A stretch of 64,000 nt of DNA from DASQZT01 sp963728965 (GCA_963728965.1 CAVSMH010000007.1:62001-126000); one strand, 5' to 3'; numbered from the stretch's first letter, positions 17,799 through 27,203 are shown. A program made the numbers and translations. The notes: generated by a model from the sequence alone, not told the origin.

Positions 17799-17965
17799 GG
17801 TCCACTCACCCTCAGCCGGAGGGGAATCCGTTCTGACGAGCACCGCGATTCGCGGCGAGGGGTCTACGATGGAGGGCGGAATCGTCACGAAGGGGCACCC
17901 GGCGTCGCGGCGCCTCGCGGATCCTCCCGTGGACTCGCTGCGGCAGGAGTAGTACAGTTACCCTG

Positions 17966-18805
17966 ATGCTGTCACGAAGATCCCTGTTGCAATCGGCTGC
18001 CGCCGTTCCGGCGGGGCTGCTCCTCGGTGCGAAGCCGGCCGGCCTACGGATCGGCGTCATGGACACGGTATTCAAAATGGCCGGCAAGCCCGAAGCCGTC
18101 GCCCTCGCCAGACAGTTGGGACTGGCGGCGGTCCAAGTCACTCTGGGCCGGTCCGCGGATGGCCAGACCCTGCCGCTCGAAGATCCGGCCCGCCAGCGTG
18201 CGTGGCTCCAGGCTTCCGAAGAGCAGCGCCTCCCACTCGATTCCACCTATCTCGACATGCTCCACGCGGATTGCCTGAAAGATAATCCAAAGGCCCCAAT
18301 GTGGGTGCGAAAAGGTATCGAGATCACCCGAAACCTGAAGGCCCCGGTGCTGATGCTGGTCTTTTTCGGAAAGTGCCAGGTACGGGAACGGCCGGAACTC
18401 GATCGCGTCATCGGCCTCGCCCGCGAACTCGCGCCCGAAGCGGAGCGTGCCGGCGTGGTTCTCGGTTTCGAAAATACCAGCTCCGGCGCGGACAATCTCT
18501 ACGCGGTCGATAAGGTCAATTCGAAGGCGTTCAAGATGTGGTACGACGTCGGCAACTCGACATTTAACGGTTACGACGTGCCCGCCGAGATCCGCGCCCT
18601 GGGCCGCGACCGTATCTGCATGTTTCACTTCAAGGATCGCGGTTACCTGGGGGAAGGAAAGGTCAATATGCCGGAGATTCTGCGCGCCATCGAGGCCATC
18701 CGCTTTGAAGGATATGCCAACCTCGAGACGACTTCACCCTCGGGCGACCCCGCGGCCGACACGCGGCGGAATCTGGAGTACCTCAAGAACCTGATCAACG
18801 GTTGA
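17966..18805 (+). CDS. Sugar-phosphate isomerase/epimerase-like TIM barrel, exported
   Basis: 279 residues. The N-terminus SRRSLLQSAAAVPAGLLLGA fits a Tat signal. The rest is an AP-endonuclease-2/xylose-isomerase-like TIM barrel with metal-site acidic and histidine residues (VLGFENT, MWYDVGN, CMFHFKDR, YANLET). Such proteins isomerise or epimerise sugars or polyols, with Mn or Zn. It stands alone between a kinase remnant and the tyrosine-type operon, so its substrate is unknown. A similar protein lies at 25659. Confidence 0.8.
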   Translation: MLSRRSLLQSAAAVPAGLLLGAKPAGLRIGVMDTVFKMAGKPEAVALARQLGLAAVQVTLGRSADGQTLPLEDPARQRAWLQASEEQRLPLDSTYLDMLHADCLKDNPKAPMWVRKGIEITRNLKAPVLMLVFFGKCQVRERPELDRVIGLARELAPEAERAGVVLGFENTSSGADNLYAVDKVNSKAFKMWYDVGNSTFNGYDVPAEIRALGRDRICMFHFKDRGYLGEGKVNMPEILRAIEAIRFEGYANLETTSPSGDPAADTRRNLEYLKNLING

Positions 18806-18811
18806 ACATCG

Positions 18812-19531
18812 CTACCTGACGCGATTGCGCAGCATTCCCAGCCCGCCCATTTCGAGCTCGATCACATCGCCCGATGCGACCTGGACCACCAATTCGCTCT
18901 CCTCTACGACTTCGCCCGGCATGCCCTGCGCTTTGCGGTCCCCGCGGAAATCGGCGCGCCCGCGCTCCTGCCCGTTGACGCGCACCACCATGGGGCTGCA
19001 CACGGTCAGATCGTGCGGTCGTCCCAGGTAGGGACCCAGGGCGCGAACGCCATCGCACCGGTTCGCCAGGGTGAATCCGACCAGCCCGATCGCCCCCATC
19101 ACCGCCGCGATTTTCGGGCGGCATTCACCGGCCGGGAGTTCGCCTTCGGGCGGAACCGTGCGCCTGCCGGGGAGCAGGGCGCACAACCGCACCTGGTCCG
19201 GCGCATAGACCAGGGTTTCGTCGTTGGGCCCTCGCGGCGCGTCCCCGCCCGCCAGCCACCATCGAGCGGGATGCGGTCCCGCGCCCGAGAAAAGGTCCTC
19301 GGTCGTGTGGATCGCCCGCTGCCCCGCCCGCAGAAAGTCACGCAGGTTCGGTGGCACCAGCGCATCGGCCAGCCGTTGCGGATCGGATTCACCCGTCTGC
19401 GCCATGTACCAGGCCGTGGCGAAATTCAGGTCCACGATGCGCTCGTCAATCGCCATTCCCAAGCGCCGGCAGCGCCCCACGTGCGTGGAGACTTCGAACG
19501 TGCAGAGTTTGACCGCCGGTTGTTTTTCCAT
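18812..19531 (-). CDS. FAH-fold protein, divergent
   Basis: 239 residues, shorter than usual fumarylacetoacetate hydrolase-family proteins. The N-terminus (VKLCTFEVSTHVGRCRRLGM) and the C-terminal barrel (DLTVCSPMVVRVNGQERGRA, GDVIELEMGGLG) fit the family, but the segment that normally carries the metal-binding acidic residues (D/E-x-E in DYEVEL) reads AGECRPKIAAVMG, so catalysis is doubtful. It overlaps the hppD stop (TAATG) and is surely cotranscribed with it. Context suggests a role in aromatic ring-product handling, perhaps non-catalytic or with altered chemistry. Confidence 0.65.
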   Translation of the reverse strand: MEKQPAVKLCTFEVSTHVGRCRRLGMAIDERIVDLNFATAWYMAQTGESDPQRLADALVPPNLRDFLRAGQRAIHTTEDLFSGAGPHPARWWLAGGDAPRGPNDETLVYAPDQVRLCALLPGRRTVPPEGELPAGECRPKIAAVMGAIGLVGFTLANRCDGVRALGPYLGRPHDLTVCSPMVVRVNGQERGRADFRGDRKAQGMPGEVVEESELVVQVASGDVIELEMGGLGMLRNRVR

Positions 19532-20658
19532 TACAGGTTGCCGCGCCGGGCCTGTTCGCGCTCGATGGCCTCGAAGAGCGCTTTGAAATTTCCCTTGCCG
19601 AAACTCCGGCTGCCCTTACGCTGGATGATTTCGTAGAACAGTGTGGGGCGGTCCTCCACCGGACGCGTGAAGATCTGGAGCATGTAGCCTTCGTCGTCGC
19701 GGTCCACCAGGATGCCCAGCTCCTGCAATTGGCTGAGCGGCTCGTCGATGGGCCCCGTACGCGCCAGCAGGTCCTCGTAATACGTCGAAGGCACCCGCAG
19801 AAAATCCACACCCTGGTTGTGCAGCGCCCGCACGGTTTCGATGATGTGGTCGGTGGCCATGGCGATGTGCTGCACGCCCGGCCCATGATAGAACTCCAGG
19901 TATTCTTCGATCTGCGATTTCCGCTTGCCCTCGGCGGGCTCGTTGATGGGGAACTTCACGCGCTCGTTGCCGTTGGACATCACCTTGGACATGAGGGCCG
20001 AATACTCCGTCGAAATGTCCTTGTCGTCGAAGTGCTTGAACATACGGAAGCCCATCACGTCGCGGTAGAAATCCACCCACCGATTCATCTCGCCCCAGCC
20101 CACGTTGCCTACCATGTGGTCGATGTACTTCAGGCCTACCGGCCGCGAGAGGGCGTCCGGGCCGGCGGTGGGCTCGAAACCGGGCAGGAAAATGCCGGCG
20201 TAATTCCGGCGCTCGACGAAGGTGTGAATGGTATTGCCATAGGCCGCAATGGCGGCCAGGCGCACTTCTCCGTATGCGTCCCGGGCGGTCTCCGGCTGGC
20301 GCACGCTTTGCGCGCCGCGCTGGGTGGTTTCGCGCCAGGCGGCTTCGGCATCGTCCACCCACAGGGCGATATCGCGGACGCCATCGCCGTGCAGGCGGAC
20401 GTGGTCGCTCACCGGATGATCGGGAGCCAGCGCCGTGGTCAGCACGAACCGGATTTTGTCCTGGACCAGCACGTAGGACGCGCGGTCGCGCGTCCCCGTC
20501 TCGGGGCCGCGGTACGCAGCCAGTCGAAAACCGAAGGCGGTGCGGTAGAAATGCGCCGCCTGGCGCGCGTTGCCTACATAAAATTCCACGTAGTCGGTGC
20601 CGTTGAGTGGAAGAAAATCTTTCTCAACCCCGGCCGGGTGCTCCAATATTTGCGGCAT
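19531..20658 (-). CDS. hppD: 4-Hydroxyphenylpyruvate dioxygenase
   Basis: 375 residues with the two vicinal-oxygen-chelate halves. The iron ligands are visible as H181 (KYIDHMVGNV), H264 (GVQHIAMATD) and E343 (LFYEIIQRKG). The enzyme converts 4-hydroxyphenylpyruvate and O2 to homogentisate in the cytoplasm. The start overlaps the upstream aminotransferase by 35 bases and the end touches the FAH-fold gene. Homogentisate dioxygenase is not in the window, so the product may go to ring cleavage elsewhere or to tocopherol/plastoquinone-like or pigment chemistry. Confidence 0.93.
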   Translation of the reverse strand: MPQILEHPAGVEKDFLPLNGTDYVEFYVGNARQAAHFYRTAFGFRLAAYRGPETGTRDRASYVLVQDKIRFVLTTALAPDHPVSDHVRLHGDGVRDIALWVDDAEAAWRETTQRGAQSVRQPETARDAYGEVRLAAIAAYGNTIHTFVERRNYAGIFLPGFEPTAGPDALSRPVGLKYIDHMVGNVGWGEMNRWVDFYRDVMGFRMFKHFDDKDISTEYSALMSKVMSNGNERVKFPINEPAEGKRKSQIEEYLEFYHGPGVQHIAMATDHIIETVRALHNQGVDFLRVPSTYYEDLLARTGPIDEPLSQLQELGILVDRDDEGYMLQIFTRPVEDRPTLFYEIIQRKGSRSFGKGNFKALFEAIEREQARRGNL

Positions 20659-21808
20659 AAACCCTCCTCATGGCGTCCACCGCGAAGCGGTTGTCCTCGT
20701 CGGTACCGGTCGAAATCCGGATGCAATTCGGCAACCCGAAGGCGCTTAGCGGACGCACCACCACTCCCAGCGACAGCAACTCCTCAGAAATACGGTTCGC
20801 CTCCTGCTCGGTTGGCAGAACGGTCATAATGAAATTGGCCTCCGAGGGAACCACCTGTATTCCCAGTTCCGACAGCCCCTTGGAAAGATCCCGCAGGCCG
20901 CGCGCGTTCACCTCGAGCGAGCGGTGCAGAAACTCTTTGTCGGAAAGCGCGGCGATGCCGGCGGCCTGGGCCGGCGTGGACGGCTCGAACGGCAGTTTCA
21001 CCTTCAGCAGATTGCGAATCAGCTCCTCGTGAGCAAAGCCGTACCCGATCCGCACCCCGGCCAGGCCGTAGATCTTCGAAAAGGTGCGCAGCGTGATTAC
21101 GTTGTCGTAGCGGTAGTGCATCGAATCCGGGTACCGCGGGTTATCGGCGGCGTACTCGAAATAGGCTTCGTCCAAAATGATCAGTACCCGTTCGGGCACG
21201 TGCCGGTAGAACTCGTCGAACTGGTGCTTTGTAAAGATGGTGCCGGTGGGATTGTTCGGATTCGCCAGGTAGATGATCTTGGTGTTGGCGTTGATATCGG
21301 CGGCGAGCGCCGCCAGGTCGTAGTGCCACTCGCGGTACGGCACGGTGCGGTATTTGACACCCCGGGACCGCGCCAGCACCTGGAAACCGATGAAGGCGGC
21401 TTCGGTGGTGAGCACCTCGTCCTCGTCGCACAGAAACGTGCGAATGATGTTGGACATGATGCCTTCCGAACCGCTGCCGGCGATCACGTTGTCCACCTTC
21501 AGGTCATACTTCGCCGCCAGAACTTCCCGCAGGCCGAGCCCGCCGTTGGGATAGAGATTGAGCCCCCCCAGCGCGGCTTGCATGGCTTCTATGGCCTTGG
21601 GCGACGGGCCGAGCGGATTCTCATTTGAGGCGAGCTTGGCGATGCGCTTCAGCCCGTACTGCCGGCGCACGGATTCGATGGTACGGCCCGCCTCATACGG
21701 CCGCAGTGATTCGATATAGGAAGGCACCAGGGGCACTGCTTTTATTTTAACGTCCGTCTGCGGAACGGTCCGGCGTTCGGGTTTTCCCCGGCCGGGCAGC
21801 GGGCACAA
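20624..21808 (-). CDS. Class I/II aminotransferase, HisC-like, likely aromatic
   Basis: About 394 residues by the longest frame (TTG start at 21808; a GTG some 24 codons later, before VPLVPSYIESL, is an alternative). The PLP lysine is K245 in TFSKIYGLAG, with ASNENPLGPSP and NPNNPTGT typical of histidinol-phosphate aminotransferases. Sequence alone says HisC family; the position directly ahead of hppD, overlapping it by 35 bases, suggests it makes 4-hydroxyphenylpyruvate from tyrosine. No other his genes are near. Confidence 0.85.
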   Translation of the reverse strand: MCPLPGRGKPERRTVPQTDVKIKAVPLVPSYIESLRPYEAGRTIESVRRQYGLKRIAKLASNENPLGPSPKAIEAMQAALGGLNLYPNGGLGLREVLAAKYDLKVDNVIAGSGSEGIMSNIIRTFLCDEDEVLTTEAAFIGFQVLARSRGVKYRTVPYREWHYDLAALAADINANTKIIYLANPNNPTGTIFTKHQFDEFYRHVPERVLIILDEAYFEYAADNPRYPDSMHYRYDNVITLRTFSKIYGLAGVRIGYGFAHEELIRNLLKVKLPFEPSTPAQAAGIAALSDKEFLHRSLEVNARGLRDLSKGLSELGIQVVPSEANFIMTVLPTEQEANRISEELLSLGVVVRPLSAFGLPNCIRISTGTDEDNRFAVDAMRRVYAANIGAPGRG

Positions 21809-21838
21809 CCGGACGTTTTGCGCCTGGTCCGCGAGCGC

Positions 21839-23233
21839 TTAAAACTGGAAATAAATGAAAGGAATCGACGCGTCGATCACACCGAAAATCTCAATGCAGA
21901 AAAACATCGCCGCCATGGCCGCCGCATAACCCCAGGCCGGAGCGCGCATCATCCGTTCGAACCAGGCGCGTTTCTCCTCTGCGATGGCAACGATGAGCGC
22001 CACCGCCACCAGGCCGTAGTGCCAGTATTCCAGCAGTCCGTGACCGCGCACCCCGCTGAACATGTGCCCGATGATATGTATGCTCTGCGGCAGATCCACC
22101 GCGCGGAAGAATACCCACCCGATGCACTCCAGGGAGAAGGTGAGAATCATTTGGCCGGGGTACAGCCAGGTCCACTTGTCGCTCACCGGCCGGTCGCCGC
22201 GCCACATCTTCTCAATGCTGAGCAGCGCTCCCTGGTATCCGCCCCAGATCACGAAATTCCAGCTCGCGCCGTGCCAGAATCCGCCCAGCAGCATGGTGAG
22301 CATCAGGTTGCGATAAGTCTTCCAGCGCCCTTTGCGGTTGCCTCCCAACGAAATATACAGGTAGTCGCGCAGCCAGGAGGACAGCGAAATGTGCCATCGC
22401 CGCCAGAAATCGGTAACGCTGGCGGCCAGGTACGGACGCCGGAAGTTCACCGGGAAGTGGAAGCCGAACAGCTTTGCCATGCCGATGGCCATATCGGTGT
22501 AGCCTGAAAAATCGAAGTAGATCTGCATGGCGAACGCAAACACGCCGGACCACGCTGCCGCCCACCCCGGGTACGCCGACGGGTTGGCGAAGTAGGTGTT
22601 GGCCACCTTGGCAAACTGGTCTGCGAATGCCATCTTCTTGGTCAGCCCCAGGGTCACCAGGAACAGCCCGCGCGATACGTCTTCGACCGAAGGCGGATGC
22701 CAGTTCCACAGGTCGCGAAAGAAATCGCGCGCCCGCACGATCGGCCCGGCCACCAGTTGCGGAAAGAAGCAGATGAACAGGGCGTAGTCGATGGGATTCC
22801 GCACCGCCTTCTGCTGACCGCGATAGACGTCGACCACGTACGACATGCTTTGGAACGTGTGGAAACTGATGCCGAGCGGCAGCACGATATCCAGCCAGAA
22901 CGAATTCCCCGGCCTGCCGAGCGCGTAGGCCGCATTGGACGCCAGGAAATTGTAGTACTTGAAGAATCCCAGAAATCCCAGGTTGGCGCACAGGCTCATG
23001 ACCAGCATCAGCCGCTTCCGTGGCCCCGCGTCGAGACGCTCCAGCCAGATGCCCGCGGTATAGTCGATTGCCGTGAGCGTCAACAGCAGCAGGATGAACT
23101 TGTAATTCCAACTCCCGTAGAAGAAGTAGCTGGCCGCCAGGAGAATGTACTTCCGCAATCCGCGCGGGCTCAGATAGAACAGCAGCAGCACGGTCGCCAG
23201 GAAAATGAAGAAGCCTGTGGTGTTAAAGAGCAT
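21839..23233 (-). CDS. MBOAT O-acyltransferase, AlgI-like
   Basis: 464 residues, about ten or more membrane helices from the N-terminal FNTTGFFIFLATVLLLFYL on. The family's catalytic histidine is in MLLGGFWHGASWNFVIWG, preceded by DFWRRWHISLSSWLRDYLY. These proteins move acetyl groups across the membrane for O-acetylation of surface polysaccharide such as alginate. The start overlaps the upstream SGNH gene end by 11 bases, so the two act as a pair. The polymer acetylated here is unknown; no glycan synthesis genes flank them. Confidence 0.9.
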   Translation of the reverse strand: MLFNTTGFFIFLATVLLLFYLSPRGLRKYILLAASYFFYGSWNYKFILLLLTLTAIDYTAGIWLERLDAGPRKRLMLVMSLCANLGFLGFFKYYNFLASNAAYALGRPGNSFWLDIVLPLGISFHTFQSMSYVVDVYRGQQKAVRNPIDYALFICFFPQLVAGPIVRARDFFRDLWNWHPPSVEDVSRGLFLVTLGLTKKMAFADQFAKVANTYFANPSAYPGWAAAWSGVFAFAMQIYFDFSGYTDMAIGMAKLFGFHFPVNFRRPYLAASVTDFWRRWHISLSSWLRDYLYISLGGNRKGRWKTYRNLMLTMLLGGFWHGASWNFVIWGGYQGALLSIEKMWRGDRPVSDKWTWLYPGQMILTFSLECIGWVFFRAVDLPQSIHIIGHMFSGVRGHGLLEYWHYGLVAVALIVAIAEEKRAWFERMMRAPAWGYAAAMAAMFFCIEIFGVIDASIPFIYFQF

Positions 23234-24365
23234 GCGCGTCTTTCAATACCCGCTGGATCTCCACCGCGAGCATCCGGGAAAACCACGCGACGCCGACGCG
23301 ATTCAGGTGCAGGGCGTCTTTGAATAAGGGCGGCTGTTCGAGCGGCTCGAAGGCGTGCTCGTTGGCCAGCAGCACGTTGGGTCGCGAGCGAAACTCGCGG
23401 ATGGAACTGCTGGTCGGGTGCTCCAGCCAGGGGGGCCGCAGAATCGGCCCGCGCGGCAGCCGGAGAATGATCACCTTGGTGCGCGACCCGCGATAGCGGT
23501 CGATAATCCGCCCGAACCATTCCCGCCGGAACCTCGCCACGCGCCCATCATGCGGATCGTCGTGGGCCATCAGAGTGTGCTCCACCGTGTCCCGCACATT
23601 CTGATCGACACTGGGGGGATACTTGGCCGTCCAGTGGTGCCAGTCGATGTCGAGGCCCGCCACGCTCTTGTCCGTCTCCACGTAATCATACGTCCACCCT
23701 TCGTATCCCCGGCGGGTAAGCTTCACGTAGCGAATCCGGTCCAGCGGGTGCGCCAGAAACTGGTACAGATCGTTCTGCAGAACGATACCTTTCAGCAGCG
23801 CGCCGCGAAAGGCTTCCCACTTCAACTGCGGGTCTTGAAACGAGAAAGCGAAACCCGGAATATCGGACCACCGCAGCCGCACCGCCACGTAGTGCAAGGC
23901 GCGAATGTCGTTCAAGGGGTTAAAGGCCTCGTCCTGGTCGTCATAGTCCGTGACTCCCAGGACCACGGCGCGGTATCGGTTGGCATCGGGATCCAGGTCG
24001 CGCAGCATGTAATACCAGGTGCGCGCATCGGTGCCGCCGATTCCACCGTGCCGAAACACCAGACCGGTTTGGGGCGTGATTTCGTTGGCGAGCCGAGGCG
24101 CGTACGCGAACCGCGAATCGCCGAAGGTGAGCACCAGGTTGTCGCCGGGATGAGTTTTCAAAAACTCCCGCTCGCGAAAGAGCACCATTTCGAAGGTGCC
24201 GGTGGTAGAGTCGGGCTCCAGAATCGACGGGTAAAGGCGGGTGCGAAAGAGAACCGCATCGGTTGCCACGAGGCAGAGACACGCCAGGCCAAACAGCAAG
24301 GCAACACGGCGAAAGGTTGGCGGCGCAATCGCCCCGGGCGCTGGTATCGTTCGGGCAGCGGACAT
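23223..24365 (-). CDS. SGNH-type periplasmic acetylation partner (AlgX/DltD-like role)
   Basis: 380 residues with one N-terminal membrane helix (RVALLFGLACLCLVATDAVLF) and an extracytoplasmic SGNH/GDSL-like domain: GDSR near residue 85 and FKDALHLNRVG near the C-terminus, which supply a Ser and an Asp-x-x-His. The partner MBOAT gene follows with an 11-base overlap. Together they would pass acetyl groups to an exported polymer. The ATG at 24363-24365 has no visible ribosome site. Confidence 0.78.
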   Translation of the reverse strand: MSAARTIPAPGAIAPPTFRRVALLFGLACLCLVATDAVLFRTRLYPSILEPDSTTGTFEMVLFREREFLKTHPGDNLVLTFGDSRFAYAPRLANEITPQTGLVFRHGGIGGTDARTWYYMLRDLDPDANRYRAVVLGVTDYDDQDEAFNPLNDIRALHYVAVRLRWSDIPGFAFSFQDPQLKWEAFRGALLKGIVLQNDLYQFLAHPLDRIRYVKLTRRGYEGWTYDYVETDKSVAGLDIDWHHWTAKYPPSVDQNVRDTVEHTLMAHDDPHDGRVARFRREWFGRIIDRYRGSRTKVIILRLPRGPILRPPWLEHPTSSSIREFRSRPNVLLANEHAFEPLEQPPLFKDALHLNRVGVAWFSRMLAVEIQRVLKDAHAL

Positions 24366-24440
24366 GTAGGATTTGTGGACGCCTGTTCGAAAGACTCGGA
24401 ATCAACCATTTTCCCCTACACGCGTGTCAAAAATCCAATT

Positions 24441-24487
24441 AAAAAACCGGGGCGATCTTCCCTGGCTCGGAAGCCAGCTCGCCCCGG
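24441..24487 (-). terminator. Strong intrinsic terminator of the paired small-protein operon
   Basis: On the minus strand CCGGGGCGA (24479-24487) pairs with TCGCCCCGG (24447-24455), with a nested CTGGCT/AGCCAG stem, followed by TTTTTTAATT. It lies about 30 bases after the stop at 24519 and 75 bases before the SGNH gene start, separating the two units. Confidence 0.88.
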
Positions 24488-24518
24488 AGTTTGTCAGTCA
24501 GCGCTGTGCAATGTCAAT

Positions 24519-24872
24519 TCATACGTTCAACAGCCGGTGGAAGAACGACCGGTACTTTTGCAGCGCCAGCCGGAGGTCTTCGGTGGAGACGTTGTCGCCG
24601 CGGTCCCACTGGCCTTCCAGGTTGCTGCGCTCGCCGGCGAAGGTCTCCGCCAGTCGTTTGATGGCTTGGGCAACCAGTTCGTCCGCCTGTTGGACCGCTT
24701 TGCGCGGCTCATCCACAAATCCCGTCTGAATGCGATCCCATCGGGAACGCAGTTCTCCGGTAAAATCTTCCGGGAGCAGGTGCTGCGGCGTCGCAGCCTC
24801 CTCCCCAGTGGCCTGTCTGGCTAGCTCGGCCGTTGTCAGTTGCGATTCGTGTTCTTCGATTACCCGGTTCAT
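24519..24872 (-). CDS. Hypothetical protein, paralogue of the upstream membrane protein
   Basis: 117 residues, acidic and helical. The core (RWDRIQTGFVDEPRKAVQQA, then STEDLRLALQKYRSFF) repeats the pattern of the upstream gene's C-terminal domain (WHGVQSRFVDDPPGSIQQAD, STEDLRKALVYYRDLF). Starts overlap ends (ATGA), so the two are coupled. Similar pairs occur in acidobacteria and actinobacteria, function unknown to me. Confidence 0.75.
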   Translation of the reverse strand: MNRVIEEHESQLTTAELARQATGEEAATPQHLLPEDFTGELRSRWDRIQTGFVDEPRKAVQQADELVAQAIKRLAETFAGERSNLEGQWDRGDNVSTEDLRLALQKYRSFFHRLLNV

Positions 24873-25429
24873 TTCCTTACCTCCTTGGGGCCCACGGTCG
24901 CGTGCGCCCCTAGTAGTTCCTCAAAAAGGTCCCTATAGTAGACCAGCGCTTTCCGCAGGTCTTCCGTACTCGCCTCGCCTTTTTCATGGCGTAGCGCGAT
25001 GGCATGCGCCGCGCGGTAGTTACGTACAACGTGGGGATACTCTACCGATAAGTCCTCGGCCCGCCGGTCGAATTCAGTCATGGGATAGCCTCTCGCCCGC
25101 ATGACCTGATTCACCAGGCGGTCGGCCTGCTGGATCGAACCCGGAGGGTCGTCCACAAAGCGCGACTGCACGCCGTGCCACTCCTCCGCGAACCGGTCCC
25201 GATCGTCGTTGGAAAGGGAATGGATACGGATTCGTTCCATCCGCTTCTGACGGGCCAGCAGGGCGTCTTCGGCCTTACTCCGCCCGCCGAATTCGCGGAT
25301 GGCGTGCTCGTATTCCGGCCCGAAACGCCTGCGCAGAGTCAGGCTGCGTCGCTGCCGCAATAGGAACCACGCCAGAATGGCAACGACGACTACGGCGACG
25401 ATGATCACTACAGCGGTTGTCGTGTCCAT
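24869..25429 (-). CDS. Single-pass membrane protein with conserved W..Q..FVDDP domain
   Basis: 186 residues: one N-terminal membrane helix (AVVIIVAVVVVAILAWFLL), a basic linker (RQRRSLTLRRRFG), then the helical domain shared with the downstream protein. The first half of the domain lies in the cytoplasm by the positive-inside rule. With the soluble paralogue it may form a membrane-attached complex; the role is unknown. The ATG overlap couples them and a strong terminator follows the pair. Confidence 0.78.
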   Translation of the reverse strand: MDTTTAVVIIVAVVVVAILAWFLLRQRRSLTLRRRFGPEYEHAIREFGGRSKAEDALLARQKRMERIRIHSLSNDDRDRFAEEWHGVQSRFVDDPPGSIQQADRLVNQVMRARGYPMTEFDRRAEDLSVEYPHVVRNYRAAHAIALRHEKGEASTEDLRKALVYYRDLFEELLGAHATVGPKEVRK

Positions 25430-25658
25430 GCTTGTGCACTCCTCGCAGTCCCACAGTGCAGTTCTGATCCCGATGTGAAAACCGGCGCAAAGCCCGCGAA
25501 CGCGCGCTGCGGCTCAAGTGATCAATCGCCACGGATGCGGACCCGGTGGAGTGGGCGGATGTCTCGTTCCTCACCTTCGGCGACTCCGTGAGGACCTCAC
25601 CCCTCCGCAACTGCTCCGGGAAGCCGGGTGTAGAATTGGAGATTACAAGGAACATCGG

Positions 25659-26513
25659 ATGAGGAAAACGGAAACCACCCGCCGTCATTTTATGGGCGCC
25701 TCCGCTGGTATCGCGGGATTGAGCGCCATGGGAGTCGACACTGCTTCCGCTCGCATTGAACCCGAGCCGTGGGGTATCAAACTCGGCGTTGCCACCTACT
25801 CGCTGCGCCAGTTCCCGCGCGCGAAAGCGATCGAAATGATCAAGGCGATCCAGACGCCCTGGATCAGCATCAAAGACGTTCACCTGAAGCAGAACATTCC
25901 TCCCGCCGAGATTCAGGCGGGCGCGAAGGAGTTCACCGACGCCGGTCTGAAGATCATGAGCGGCGGCAACGTCGACATGAAGGAGACGACGCTCGAAGGG
26001 CTGCGCACGCATTTCGAGTATGCCAAGAACGCGGGGATTCCGATGATGGTGTGCGCCCCCACGCACGACAATATCAAGCTGGTGGAAGCGCTGGTGAAGG
26101 AGTACAACATCCGCATCGCGATTCACAATCACGGGCCCGAGGACAAGCACTTCCCTACGCCGCAATCGGTGTTGGAGGTGGTGCGCAACCTGGACCCGCG
26201 TTGCGGGCTGTGCATGGACGTCGGACATTCCTACCGCGCTGGTGTGGATGTAGTGAAGGTCATCCCCGAGGCGGGCAGCCGCCTGCTCGACATGCACGTG
26301 AAGGATCTCGCCGATCTGAAGGTGGCGCGGAGCCAATGCGACGTGGGCGAGGGGGCCATTCCGTTCCCGCAGATTTTCAAAGACCTGAGGAAGATGAACT
26401 ACCAGGGCTGCGTGAACCTGGAGTACGAAATCAACGCCAACGATCCGCTGCCCGGCATGCTGCGCTCATTCAGTTACATGCGCGGCGTGCTGGCGGGCCT
26501 GGCGGCCGCCTGA
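25659..26513 (+). CDS. Sugar-phosphate isomerase/epimerase-like TIM barrel, Tat-exported
   Basis: 284 residues from the ATG at 25659, which gives a clean Tat signal (RRHFMGASAGIAGLSA). The barrel shows metal-site signatures (RIAIHNHGPED, CGLCMDVGHSYRAG, LLDMHVKDL, CVNLEYE). Family members act on keto-sugars or inositols with a divalent metal. An upstream open frame to 25518 is not supported. It is four bases from the thioesterase gene, suggesting cotranscription without an obvious shared pathway. Confidence 0.83.
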   Translation: MRKTETTRRHFMGASAGIAGLSAMGVDTASARIEPEPWGIKLGVATYSLRQFPRAKAIEMIKAIQTPWISIKDVHLKQNIPPAEIQAGAKEFTDAGLKIMSGGNVDMKETTLEGLRTHFEYAKNAGIPMMVCAPTHDNIKLVEALVKEYNIRIAIHNHGPEDKHFPTPQSVLEVVRNLDPRCGLCMDVGHSYRAGVDVVKVIPEAGSRLLDMHVKDLADLKVARSQCDVGEGAIPFPQIFKDLRKMNYQGCVNLEYEINANDPLPGMLRSFSYMRGVLAGLAAA

Positions 26514-26516
26514 TTC

Positions 26517-26909
26517 ATGCCGGAGATTCCGATTGGCGCCCGGAGCGAACGCACGCTCCTGGTGACCACCGAAAATGCCATAACGTTCCTGGGCGCGGAC
26601 GGCCCGCGGGTGCTCTCGACGCCGCACATGATCGGCTACATGGAGCACACCTGCCGCGATGCGGTGCTTCCTTATCTGTCACCGGGCTATGACACGGTCG
26701 GCACGCAGGTCAACGTCAGCCACCTGGCCGCAGCACCGTTGGGCATGTCGGTGCGCTTCGTGGCGGAGGTCACCGGTGTAGTTGACCGGAGAGTTCAGTT
26801 TCGCGTGGAAGCCTGGGACGAGAAGGAAAAAATCGGCGAAGGCACGCATGAGCGCACCGTCATCAACGTGGTGAAGTTCGCCACTCGAATGGCGGCAAAG
26901 AAGGGCTAG
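26517..26909 (+). CDS. FlK-like hotdog thioesterase
   Basis: 130 residues, hotdog fold. T35, E43 and H69 have the same spacing (8 and 26) as the catalytic Thr42/Glu50/His76 of fluoroacetyl-CoA thioesterase FlK. The family hydrolyses acyl-CoA esters; most members are not fluoroacetate enzymes, so the substrate is open. The ATG is four bases after the TIM-barrel stop. Confidence 0.8.
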   Translation: MPEIPIGARSERTLLVTTENAITFLGADGPRVLSTPHMIGYMEHTCRDAVLPYLSPGYDTVGTQVNVSHLAAAPLGMSVRFVAEVTGVVDRRVQFRVEAWDEKEKIGEGTHERTVINVVKFATRMAAKKG

Positions 26910-27203
26910 CCGTTCGTGCTGGAACTCCGGCGCCAGTCAGCGTGACCGAATTTGGCGCCACTCATTCGTTCAGAATGAATCAGTTGCCAAACGCAGCCCG
27001 CTAATACTAGTGGTTTGCGGCCTTTCATGAGGGCTTGACGCGGGTCGTTTTTTCCAGGGTGGACCGTTACCGGTTTTGCTATGTCGGAGAGAATCGCCGC
27101 GGACGGTCCGGCAAACGCGGAGACTCACGAACGCCGGGTGACGGCGCCGAAAGAGGGGAAAAGGCAGAGGGCCGACAGCGACCCCCGTAAGTGTGGATAC
27201 CCG
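26910..27203. other. Intergenic DNA between convergent genes
   Basis: Nearly 300 bases with only short frames antisense to the HTH gene; no terminator hairpin with a T run was found. Confidence 0.5.
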
